Source: JAGIBJ01 sp032119595 (GTDB lineage Bacteria > Actinomycetota > Thermoleophilia > Solirubrobacterales > Solirubrobacteraceae). From it: DNA of 64,000 nucleotides. Under the pieces are notes generated by a model. The model saw nothing but the letters and a program-made list of their open reading frames with translations. It searched no databases and had not been told where the DNA came from. The position numbers and the translations under genes are program-made. Positions within the stretch are counted from its first letter, which is position 1; every line of letters begins with the position of its first letter. Positions 51,333-59,240 of the stretch are shown here, piece after piece. The stretch spans positions 310,001 to 374,000 of the forward strand of contig JAUMBQ010000001.1 in NCBI GenBank assembly GCA_032119595.1, read 5' to 3'.

Positions 51333-52590
51333 GCTGCTCCTCCAAGAGCGCCAGGAAGGTGTGGTCGGGCCGCAGCACGCCGAAGGCGCGGGCGCGGGCC
51401 AGCGTCCTCGTGGCCCAGAGGGCGTGCGGTTTGGGTTCGTTCATCCGCTCGCCGCCGGGGCTGGCCGTCACGCCGTCGCCGGCGCGGTTCGCGATGTCGA
51501 TCGCTTCGGCCGACTGCCACTCTTCGTACGACACCACGTACGCCGCGTCGACCGCGAGCGCATGCATCGGATGGATGACGGTCTTGCCGTGGAGCCCGTT
51601 GGTGCGGTCCAGCATCGCCTCGCGGAGCAGGCCGTCGATGGCGCCGGACAGCAGCCGGCGACGAATCTCCGGGCCGACGTCGGAACCGAACTCGTCGGCG
51701 AACGGCGTCTCACGCAGGCGAGGCTTGAAGACGCGCGGCTCGCGCACGTACTCCCAGACTGCGCCGCTGATCGGCGGAGCGTCCTCGTCGCGAGCAAGGA
51801 CGTTGACGATGTCGGCGATGATGTCGCGCACGACGGCGAGGTCGTAGATCGTGAAGTCGCGGGGGCGGCGCAGCCCCCACTGGCCGGACAGGTCGGTCGC
51901 GCCGATCCGCAGGCAGGGCACGAGCGAACGGTTCTTCGCTACGACGGAGCGCAGCTCCAGCAACGAGTCCAGGCGCGATTCGCGCTGGGCGAGGTCGGTG
52001 CCTTCGAGGATCGGCAGGCCCCAGAGCGGGCGGTCGCGCCCCGCCTGCGCGGACGCGACGATCTTCATGAACGACCGCGCCTGGTCGGCGCCGACTTTGG
52101 GCAGCACGACCCCGTCGAGCTCGGAGAGCAGGTCGCCCCACTCTCCGAGGAGGCGCTCTAGGTGCTTGGGTGTGCGGACCCGAACGAACACGTACGGGAC
52201 ACCGTCGCGCGACCCAGCGCGATCGACGTGGGCGCGCACGAGTCCGAGGATCTCGTGCACGCGCTGCTCGGCGAACGGAAGGTCGCGATCGGCGATGGCG
52301 TCCTCGAGGCAGAACACCATCGCTGTGACGGACGGCCAGTAGCCACTGAGCAGGCGCTCGGCCGACTTGGGCGTCGTGGCGGGCACGTAGAGCACCGCAC
52401 CGAGCGCAGCGCCCACGCTCGCGACGTCGCCGCGGGCTCGCATCGGCTCAGGAAGCCGATGGAAGAGGTCGGCCCGAGCCTCGTCTTGGAGGTGCGAAAA
52501 GCGGGCAAGTGGGCGCGCGGGCGGCGGCTCAGCGGGGACGCCGGATGCTCCTCGCACGACGATCGGCGAGGAAGGCGCCCCCGAGGTCAC
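51322..52590 (-). CDS. HpcH/HpaI aldolase-citrate lyase family protein of ter-type cluster
   Basis: The protein has 422 residues from GTG 52590, which overlaps the upstream TerD-family stop as GTGA. The longer frame has Arg-rich shadow sequence. Features of the citrate-lyase beta/HpcH TIM barrel are MVFCLEDAI (acidic metal ligand), VLPKVGADQ (catalytic Lys region), PILEGTDL and GKTVIHPMH. The family makes or breaks C-C bonds next to a carboxylate using metal. In ter clusters it belongs to the small-molecule module. About 45 N-terminal residues precede the barrel. Confidence 0.87.
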   Translation of the reverse strand: MTSGAPSSPIVVRGASGVPAEPPPARPLARFSHLQDEARADLFHRLPEPMRARGDVASVGAALGAVLYVPATTPKSAERLLSGYWPSVTAMVFCLEDAIADRDLPFAEQRVHEILGLVRAHVDRAGSRDGVPYVFVRVRTPKHLERLLGEWGDLLSELDGVVLPKVGADQARSFMKIVASAQAGRDRPLWGLPILEGTDLAQRESRLDSLLELRSVVAKNRSLVPCLRIGATDLSGQWGLRRPRDFTIYDLAVVRDIIADIVNVLARDEDAPPISGAVWEYVREPRVFKPRLRETPFADEFGSDVGPEIRRRLLSGAIDGLLREAMLDRTNGLHGKTVIHPMHALAVDAAYVVSYEEWQSAEAIDIANRAGDGVTASPGGERMNEPKPHALWATRTLARARAFGVLRPDHTFLALLEEQRGR

Positions 52591-53360
52591 TTGCTGCCTC
52601 GCACCCAGTTCATGCCAAATCCGAAGGCTTCGTCGAGCTGCTTGTGGCCTTGGAGGTACTGCACTTCGCGCTGGACGGTGTAGCCGCCCTTGCCGCCGGT
52701 GATCAGGCAGATCGCGCACATGCCGACGCCGTCGCGCGTCTCGTCGAGCGGGATCGTGACCGGCTCACCGCCCGAGTGGATCGTGACCACACCGCCGGCC
52801 TTCGACCAGTTCGGCGCACCTTCGTAGATAAAGGCGAACACGATGATGCGCTTGATGTCGGCGGCGTGCGCCTCTGACAGCAGGAGGTTCTCACCGTCGG
52901 TGGAGGTGCCTGAGCGATCGTCCTTGTCGAGCTTGATCCAAGGCGGACCATTCAGCTCACCGAACGCGTTGCCGAGTGCCTGCACCACGCCCTTGCGGCC
53001 GTCCGCGAGCTCGAACAGGCAACCGAGGTCGAGATCGATCGTGCCGCTGGCCGCGGCCTGCATCTTCTTGAACAGGCCGCCGCCCGCAGGGGCGGGCGCA
53101 CGCTGCTGCCAGTTCAGGTTGATTCGTACGGGCCCGCCGGCGGCGCCCTTGGTGAGGCTGACAGTCTGCCCACGCTTGGTGAGCGAGACGGGGCCGGCGG
53201 CCGGGGCCGCCGCCGGGGCTGCGCTCCCGCCGCGCCCGGCCTTGTCGAAGCTCGGCCGCGCCGCAGGCGCGTCCGAGCTGGCAGGAGCCGCCGGAGGCGT
53301 CGGCGCCGCCTCCGGAGCCGGCTCAGACTTGGACGGGCGCTTGTTGTAGTCGATTCCCAT
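52587..53360 (-). CDS. TerD-family protein with long Ala/Pro-rich N-terminus (TerA-like)
   Basis: The protein has 257 residues. Residues 1-55 are Ala/Pro-rich and probably disordered. A VSLTKRGQTVSLTK start of the TerD fold follows, with TIDLDLGCLFEL and the acidic KLDKDDRSG loop likely to bind calcium. The second half (IIVFAFIYEGAPNW, IHSGGEPVTIPLDE) fits the TerA/TerD beta sandwich. TerD-domain proteins sense or bind metal ions at the membrane or cytosol. It lies 30 nt downstream of the TerC-like gene. Confidence 0.85.
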   Translation of the reverse strand: MGIDYNKRPSKSEPAPEAAPTPPAAPASSDAPAARPSFDKAGRGGSAAPAAAPAAGPVSLTKRGQTVSLTKGAAGGPVRINLNWQQRAPAPAGGGLFKKMQAAASGTIDLDLGCLFELADGRKGVVQALGNAFGELNGPPWIKLDKDDRSGTSTDGENLLLSEAHAADIKRIIVFAFIYEGAPNWSKAGGVVTIHSGGEPVTIPLDETRDGVGMCAICLITGGKGGYTVQREVQYLQGHKQLDEAFGFGMNWVRGSK

Positions 53361-53390
53361 GGGGCCGGCTTCTTCGTCGCTACGGTCGGG

Positions 53391-54563
53391 TTAGAGGTGG
53401 CTCGGCTCGCGCCCGGCAGCATGATCGTCCCGGTTCGCCTTGAGCGACCAGAAGAACGCGACGAGGATGAACCCGGCACCGAGCGTGCCCGTGATGACTT
53501 CGGGGATGTGATGTTCGATCCCGACAAACAGCAGCACCGCAAGAACGCCGATCGCCCAATGAGCGCCGTGCTCGAGGTACCGGTACTCCGAGAGCGTGCC
53601 CTGGCGAACGAGGTACACGGTGAGCGTCCGGATGTAGATCGCGCCGAGGCCGAGGCCGATCGCGATGACGATGATGTCCGTCGAGATGGCGAAGGCACCG
53701 ATGACGCCGTCGAATGAGAACGACGCGTCGAGCAGCTCGAGGTAGAGGAAGCTCGCCAGGCCACCCTTGGCAGCGGCGGCCGTCGCAGCCGCAGCGGCGC
53801 TCTTGTCGCCGCGCGCCTCAGCCGCTTCGGCCTCCTCGTGCAGCAAGCCAGCGAAGCGGTCGTCGCGATCGTCGACCTCGAGCTCGTGCTCCAGGGACTC
53901 CTCGAGCCGGCCCGCGGCGCCGTTGGAGATGAGGTACGAGATCAGGCCAGCGAGGCCGGCGACCAGCACGTCGAGCTGCTCCTCGGCGGAGACGATCTGC
54001 GAGACCACGAGGAGGGCGATCGCCGCCATTGCGGGCGTGATGCCGTCGATGTGGCCGAGCTTGGCGAGCGGGCGCTCCACGGGACCGAGCCAGTGATGGT
54101 CCTTCTCTTCGTCGAAGAAGAAGTTCAGGAACACCATGAGGAGGAAGACACCGCCGAAGGCGGCGATCACGGGGTAGGAGTCCTCAAGATTTGACGCGTA
54201 CTGCTCCTGGTCGTTGAGGGCGAGATCGACGACCTCCGTGATGCCCAGCCCGGCGGCGACCGCGACGATCACGATCGGGAAGACCAGGCGCATGCCGAAG
54301 ACGGCGATGAGGATGCCCCAGGTGAGGAAGATCTGCTGCCACTTCGGCGTCATCGTCTTGAGCACCGCTGCATTGACGACGGCGTTGTCGAAAGAAATCG
54401 AGATCTCAAGGACCGCCAGCAGGGCCACGATCAGCGCCATCTCGGGGCTGCCGAGGATGCCGGAGAGAACCACTGAGATCACCGTGATGGCGAGCGGTAT
54501 GCGGAAGGTCTTCAGTGCGTGCAAGGAGGATCCAGTTGCGACTCGGGCCGGGTGCGGCTGCAC
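53391..54563 (-). CDS. DUF475/TerC-like integral membrane protein
   Basis: The protein has 390 residues and about nine membrane helices. The first halves include LLAVLEISISFDNAVVNA and the last LELLDASFSFDGVIGAFA; each has an acidic S-F-D-N/G motif within a helix, as in TerC-type metal exporters. A charged cytoplasmic loop (about 205-270) with an Ala-rich stretch separates them. The GTG start 54563 is the longest; a TTG at 54524 with GGA before it is an alternative. TerC-family proteins manage metal such as Mn at the membrane and pair with TerD proteins, which flank this gene. Confidence 0.85.
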   Translation of the reverse strand: MQPHPARVATGSSLHALKTFRIPLAITVISVVLSGILGSPEMALIVALLAVLEISISFDNAVVNAAVLKTMTPKWQQIFLTWGILIAVFGMRLVFPIVIVAVAAGLGITEVVDLALNDQEQYASNLEDSYPVIAAFGGVFLLMVFLNFFFDEEKDHHWLGPVERPLAKLGHIDGITPAMAAIALLVVSQIVSAEEQLDVLVAGLAGLISYLISNGAAGRLEESLEHELEVDDRDDRFAGLLHEEAEAAEARGDKSAAAAATAAAAKGGLASFLYLELLDASFSFDGVIGAFAISTDIIVIAIGLGLGAIYIRTLTVYLVRQGTLSEYRYLEHGAHWAIGVLAVLLFVGIEHHIPEVITGTLGAGFILVAFFWSLKANRDDHAAGREPSHL

Positions 54564-54608
54564 CCGGCCCGATGGGTCGTGAGTAGGGGTTGGGTCTGGC
54601 CGGAGAGG

Positions 54609-55184
54609 CTAGACGTTGACGCCGTAGTCGCGAGCGATGCCCGCGAGGCCGGTCGCCCAGCCCTGGCCGACGGCGCGGAACTTCCACTCGGCGCCGGCGC
54701 GGTAGACCTCGCCGAAGACCATGGCGGTCTCCGTGGAGGCATCCTCAGAGAGGTCGTAGCGGGCGATCTCGGCTTCGCCGGCCTGGTTGATGATGCGGAT
54801 GAACGCGTTGCGGACCTGGCCGAAGCTCTGGCTGCGGGTCTCCGCGTCGTAGATCGAGACCGGGAAGACGACCTTGTCGACTTCGGCGGGCACGCCCACG
54901 AGGTTGATCTTGATCTGCTCGTCGTCGCCGTCGCCCTCACCGGTGAGGTTGTCGCCGGTGTGCTCGACGGAACCGTCGGGCGACTTGAGGTTGTTGAAGA
55001 AGACGAAGTGCCCATCGCTGAGGGCCTTGCCCTCGGCGTTCAGCAGGATCGCGCTCGCGTCGAGGTCGAAATCCGTCCCGTCCGTCGTGCGGGTGTCCCA
55101 GCCGAGGCCAACGATGATGGCCGCCAGGCCAGGGGCTTCCTTGGTGAGGGAGACGTTGCCGCCCTTGGTGAGTGAGACGCCCAT
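54609..55184 (-). CDS. terD: TerD-family calcium-binding stress protein
   Basis: The protein has 191 residues from ATG 55184 with GGAG just upstream; the longer frame is antisense sequence. It starts MGVSLTKGGNVSLTKE and has all classic TerD elements: GLGWD, DFDLDASAILLN, SPDGSVEHTGDNLTGEGDGDDE (calcium-binding loop), IYDAETRSQSFGQVRNAF and GEVYRAGAEWKFRAVGQG. It is about the usual family length. It begins the terD-DUF475-terA-HpcH-PRTase-StiP-HAD string and lies 122 nt from the upstream four-gene Hsp70 block. Confidence 0.95.
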   Translation of the reverse strand: MGVSLTKGGNVSLTKEAPGLAAIIVGLGWDTRTTDGTDFDLDASAILLNAEGKALSDGHFVFFNNLKSPDGSVEHTGDNLTGEGDGDDEQIKINLVGVPAEVDKVVFPVSIYDAETRSQSFGQVRNAFIRIINQAGEAEIARYDLSEDASTETAMVFGEVYRAGAEWKFRAVGQGWATGLAGIARDYGVNV

Positions 55185-55305
55185 TGATGCTCCAGTGCTC
55201 AAAAGTCGAGGTTCAGGCCGACCATAGCGTGCCTGCACCCGGACGTCGCCAGCACACCATCGCAGTGGATACCGGTGGTTCACGAGTCGCGCGCGGCGAG
55301 CCGAC

Positions 55306-55854
55306 TCAGCGCAGGCCGGCGTCCTCCTGGAACGCGACCGCGAGGCGGAGCAGATTGAGCACGCCGTGCTCAACCATCTGATGGACGGCGGCATCCACGA
55401 TCGGCGCGCCGCGAAGCTGCTGAGGCTCGTCGGTAGCGAGGTCAACGACGACCGCTGCAAGCAGGAGCGCCCGTGCCGCCGCGTCGAGCCCCTGCTGTCC
55501 GGGGTCCAGCTCGGGGGCGTCACGAGCACGTTCCAGCAGTTCAGTGCGCAGCGGCGCCGATGCCTCATCGGCGTGCAGACCGGTCGCCCGCGACCGCAAG
55601 CGGACGGCAAGCGCCCAGAACACCTGCGCCGACTCCATCGCGGTGTACGACGCATCGCCACTGCGCATCAGCGCGGCGGTCTCGGGATCACCCGGGAAGC
55701 CAGAGTCGTCGGCACGGTGCGCCGCGAACTCGGTTTCCGCAAGGGCCCGGGCAGCGAGCACATAGTGGCGTGGGAGATCGGCGCCGCCGGGCGCCAGACG
55801 ACTCCCGGCCAGCGTGAGCAGCCCTTCGGCGACCTCGACCAGACGACGACTCAT
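55306..55854 (-). CDS. Hypothetical all-helical protein coupled to Hsp70 block
   Basis: The protein has 182 residues and is helix-rich without membrane segments. It has an N-terminal LVEVAEGLLTLAGSR and repeated Ala/Leu helices (AAARALLLAAVVVDLA). I do not recognise the family. It overlaps the upstream FN3-type gene by 4 nt and is the last of four genes linked by ATGA overlaps (grpE-Hsp70-366 aa-this). A client-binding or adaptor role for the Hsp70 is only a guess from context. Confidence 0.65.
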   Translation of the reverse strand: MSRRLVEVAEGLLTLAGSRLAPGGADLPRHYVLAARALAETEFAAHRADDSGFPGDPETAALMRSGDASYTAMESAQVFWALAVRLRSRATGLHADEASAPLRTELLERARDAPELDPGQQGLDAAARALLLAAVVVDLATDEPQQLRGAPIVDAAVHQMVEHGVLNLLRLAVAFQEDAGLR

Positions 55855-56951
55855 GGGGTCATCGTCCCACGCGCGTGCTCCGGGGCGTTCCAGATGAGCC
55901 GACCACCCTGGTCACGGCGACCGCTGTGGACCGTGATGGGCGTCGCGGCGGGCACGCCTTCGAGGCGCGCGCCGCCGTCGACGGCGTACTTGGTGTTCGT
56001 GATCTTGCGCCCCGCGGGACCGGTCGTCTCGGGCGTCGCGGCGGGGCCGACCGCCACAAACACCTCGGTCACGCCGAACGGCCAGTCCCATGTGACCAGC
56101 ACGATGCCCTCGGGCTCCCGCACGGCGCGCACGTTCGACACGGGCCGCGACAGCGGCGCAGCAGACGGCGCTGGCGCTGGCGCTGGCGGAGTCAATCCCC
56201 GCGTCCGCTTCGACCTTGCGAGCGGTTGGGAAGTCATTGCTGCCTCGGCGCCTGAGGCTGCTTCCGCTGGCTGGTCCGGCTCAGGCTCCCCGGCGAGCCC
56301 AGCACGGTAGGCCTGAGGGTCGCCGTCGACGAGCAGGTCTCGGGCATGCATCAGCAGCTCGTCGACCAGCGAGCGCTCACGGTCCGGCCGGCGACGGCGA
56401 TTGACGTCGCCGATCTGCGCGATGCGGGCGCGCGTCATGTCGGTGGTAGACGTGAAGGGCAGGCCGAGGAAGGCGAAGAGGTCCTCGGCGAGGTCTGGTT
56501 CGTCGCGCAGCCGCGCGAGCTCACCGAGCGCCGACGAGACCTGCTGGCGGCGGCGTGCGGCCGGGTCGCCCGCGCCGGCTGACCTCGGCGCCGCTCCGCC
56601 AGAACCGGGCGCACCGCTGGGGCGAGCAGCGTCGGTCAGCGCTGGCGGGGCTGCGCCCGCGAGGCGGGTGCGCAGCGACCGGCGGGCGCCGGAATCGGTG
56701 AGAACGCCTTCCACGCGCGCCCATTCCTTGAGCACCGCCGCAGCGACGTCCGCCTGCCGCGGCCGGGCCCGTTCCTTGTGCAGGAACGCCTTGGTCTCCT
56801 TCAAACGCCCCGCAATCAAGGCCACGTCGTCGGTCTCGCGGGGCAGGTGGGCGAGCCAGAACACGTCGTCGACCGACGCCGGCGTCCCGCTGCGCAGCGG
56901 CGTAAGGACCGTCTGGCGGTACGCCGATCCATCGAACGGCGGCAGCGTCAA
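55851..56951 (-). CDS. Hypothetical protein with FN3-like C-terminal domain, coupled to Hsp70
   Basis: The protein has 366 residues. The N-terminal half is helical and charged (LKETKAFLHKERARPRQADV, ALGELARLRDEPDLAEDLF). A Pro/Ala linker (about 245-270) leads to a fibronectin type III-like beta domain (VSNVRAVREPEGIVLVTWDW, then FVAVGPAATP). Four-base overlaps join it to the Hsp70 upstream and the helical protein downstream. The function is unknown. The mixed helical/FN3 build suggests an interaction partner rather than an enzyme. Confidence 0.65.
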   Translation of the reverse strand: MTLPPFDGSAYRQTVLTPLRSGTPASVDDVFWLAHLPRETDDVALIAGRLKETKAFLHKERARPRQADVAAAVLKEWARVEGVLTDSGARRSLRTRLAGAAPPALTDAARPSGAPGSGGAAPRSAGAGDPAARRRQQVSSALGELARLRDEPDLAEDLFAFLGLPFTSTTDMTRARIAQIGDVNRRRRPDRERSLVDELLMHARDLLVDGDPQAYRAGLAGEPEPDQPAEAASGAEAAMTSQPLARSKRTRGLTPPAPAPAPSAAPLSRPVSNVRAVREPEGIVLVTWDWPFGVTEVFVAVGPAATPETTGPAGRKITNTKYAVDGGARLEGVPAATPITVHSGRRDQGGRLIWNAPEHARGTMTP

Positions 56952-58579
56952 AGCTTCTTCTTGATCAGCGAGATCGCGTCGCGCTCGGCCTCGATCTCGT
57001 CCGACGTCATGCCGGACCCCGTGTCGACCTGCAGGGTGAGCGGCTCGGCTTGGCCGGCATGGTGGGCCGTCACGGTGAGGATGCCGTCGCCACCCATCGT
57101 CATCCGCACCCGCATCTCGGTGCCCTTCGGGTAGCCGGGCGGCAGGTCGTCGATCTCGCCCTTCACGAGCACGGTCGCGTCAGCCGGATCGGGAGATTCC
57201 TCAGCGCCGCCCTGCTCGATCACTTGGACGCGGATCGTCGACTGGTCGTCGACCATCGTGTAGAAGAGCTCGACGACCTCGACCGGCACCGGATCGTTGC
57301 GATGGACCAGGAAGACGGACGTCAGCACGTTGTCCTGCTGGGCCAGCACGCCGAATCCGCGGGAGACGACGTTGACCACCTGTTTGTCGACGACGCTCTT
57401 GACGTCGTCGGAGGTCATGCCGTGTTCACCGGCCACGTCGGCGAGGGCCTTGCTGAGGTCGACGCCACGGTCGGTCGCTTCCTTCACGGTGCGCTCGAGC
57501 AGCTTCTTGTGGCCGTAGAGCGCGGCGCCCTTGGCGACGGCGAGATCCGGGTCGGCGAGTTGAGGCTTCAGGCCGAACTCCTCCTCCAGACGCCGCGCGA
57601 CGGCTGGCATCTTGGAGGAGCCGCCGACCAGCAGGCAGCGGTCGATGGTCGGGCTGCCGAGCGTGGCAGCGGCATCGAGCGCACGGCGGGTGAGCTCGAT
57701 CGTGCGCTCCAGCAGCGAGCGCGTCACGATCTCAAACTCCTTGCGGGTGAGGGTGACGCTCGCGCGTTCTTGCCCGCTCGTGACGAGCGCGTCGGCGCTC
57801 TCGCGCTGGGAGAGCGACTGCTTGATCTCCTCGGCCTGCGTGACGAGATCAGCCTCGCTGTAGACGTCGTCGTACGGGTCGGCGGCGGCGGGCTTCGCCA
57901 TCAGGAACCGCTCCGACAGCAGCACCGCCAGCTCGGCATCCCAGTTCGCGCCGCCGAGTTCGTGATCGCCGTCGGTAGCGACGACGCGGATGTCGTTGCC
58001 GGCGAGCTCGATGATCGTGATGTCGAAGGTGCCGCCGCCGAGGTCGTACACGAGCACGGTCTCGTCGCGGCGGTGGTCGCCGCCATCGAGCCCGAATCCG
58101 TAGGCGTAGGCCGCCGCAGTCGGCTCGTTGATCAGGTCGATCACGTTGAGGCCGGCCAGTTCGCCTGCGAGCTTCGTCGCCTTGCGCTCCTCATTCCCAA
58201 AGTAGGCAGGGACCGTGATCACGACGTCGCGGACCGGCTCTCCGGTGGCGCGCTCGGCGTCACGCGCGAGCGAGCCCAGGATCAGCGACGACACCCCGGA
58301 CGCTGACCAGTCGCGGCCACCGGCAGCGAATCGCCAGTCGGCGTCGCCCATCTGGCGCTTGACCAGCTGCGCGACGTGGTCGGGATCGATCCGCGCCGAG
58401 CGCTTGGCGAGCTTGCCGACGACCGCGTCGCCGCCCTGGAAATGCACGACCGACGGCGTGGTTCGGTCGCCGTCCATGTTGGCGAGCACCTCGGGGCGCC
58501 CAAACCGGTCCACGCGCGCGATGCACGAGTAGGTGGTGCCGAGGTCGATGCCGAGCACCGTTCCGGTCGCTGGGGTCAT
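56948..58579 (-). CDS. Hsp70-family chaperone lacking the C-terminal lid
   Basis: The protein has 543 residues against about 610-640 for DnaK. The ATPase domain is complete (GIDLGTTYSC, VYDLGGGTFDI, LVGGSSKMP). Between it and the substrate domain there is an insert (about 375-410) in place of the usual short hydrophobic linker. The beta sandwich is recognisable (GFGVLAQQDNVLTSVFL, DGILTVTAHH). Only about 20 residues follow, so the alpha-helical lid is missing. It is likely a specialised Hsp70, not the housekeeping DnaK. A GrpE-type gene overlaps its start by 4 nt. No DnaJ is encoded in the window. Confidence 0.92.
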   Translation of the reverse strand: MTPATGTVLGIDLGTTYSCIARVDRFGRPEVLANMDGDRTTPSVVHFQGGDAVVGKLAKRSARIDPDHVAQLVKRQMGDADWRFAAGGRDWSASGVSSLILGSLARDAERATGEPVRDVVITVPAYFGNEERKATKLAGELAGLNVIDLINEPTAAAYAYGFGLDGGDHRRDETVLVYDLGGGTFDITIIELAGNDIRVVATDGDHELGGANWDAELAVLLSERFLMAKPAAADPYDDVYSEADLVTQAEEIKQSLSQRESADALVTSGQERASVTLTRKEFEIVTRSLLERTIELTRRALDAAATLGSPTIDRCLLVGGSSKMPAVARRLEEEFGLKPQLADPDLAVAKGAALYGHKKLLERTVKEATDRGVDLSKALADVAGEHGMTSDDVKSVVDKQVVNVVSRGFGVLAQQDNVLTSVFLVHRNDPVPVEVVELFYTMVDDQSTIRVQVIEQGGAEESPDPADATVLVKGEIDDLPPGYPKGTEMRVRMTMGGDGILTVTAHHAGQAEPLTLQVDTGSGMTSDEIEAERDAISLIKKKL

Positions 58580-59172
58580 GAGGTGGCTTCCGGGGTCTTG
58601 GGGTCGAAGCGGTAGACCAGCACGGCGGCGGGCCGAAGGACGCGGCCGTCGTCGCGAATCAGGCCGGGGCGGCGTAGCGCGACCACGGTGCGGTCTTCAA
58701 GGGGGCTGTCGGTCGAGACCGAGCCTGCGGCCTCATGCAGGTGGACGTCGAACGGGTCACCGGGCTCGGGCCGCAGCGGCGTCACGCCGGCGTCGTGGAG
58801 GATTTCGTGAATGCGCTGGTCGATGTGGACGAAGTCGGCGACGTCCGTTGCGCCGCCCGGCTCCTCGGCGGCGCTGCGGACGCGACCAACGTCGTCGGCG
58901 AGTCGGGCCAGGCCGCGGATGATCGGGGCGATCGCCTCGCGGATCTCGCCGTCACGGAGCCGGCGATTCTCGGCGTGGAGTTCGTCGGCCATCTCCGACT
59001 GCTTCCGGGCGACCACCGCGAGTTCATCGGCCCGGCGAGTGGCCGAACGTTCGGCCTCGACGGCGGCGTCGAGCCGTGCCCGCAGCGTGGGCGATCGTTT
59101 GGCCGGCGCGGCGGGGCGCTTGGCCCGTGCCGGGCTCGGCTCGTCGGGCTGGTGATCCGGCTCTGGGCGCAC
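58576..59172 (-). CDS. GrpE-like nucleotide exchange factor
   Basis: The protein has 198 residues and starts with GTG. A basic Pro-rich N-terminus is followed by a long coiled-coil (about 30-100: RLDAAVEAERSATRRADEL and so on) and the GrpE beta region with GVTPLRPEPGDPFDVHLHEA and the ending VLVYRFDP. It should release ADP from the Hsp70 encoded by the overlapping downstream gene. It is the first gene of the leftward block, 68 nt from the divergent TerD-fusion gene, so both share one regulatory region. Confidence 0.88.
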   Translation of the reverse strand: MRPEPDHQPDEPSPARAKRPAAPAKRSPTLRARLDAAVEAERSATRRADELAVVARKQSEMADELHAENRRLRDGEIREAIAPIIRGLARLADDVGRVRSAAEEPGGATDVADFVHIDQRIHEILHDAGVTPLRPEPGDPFDVHLHEAAGSVSTDSPLEDRTVVALRRPGLIRDDGRVLRPAAVLVYRFDPKTPEATS

Positions 59173-59240
59173 GCACGGGCCACCCTAGTCCGTGACCGAA
59201 GGTCGCTCAACCGGTGGTGCAGGGTGCATGATTGAGGCCA

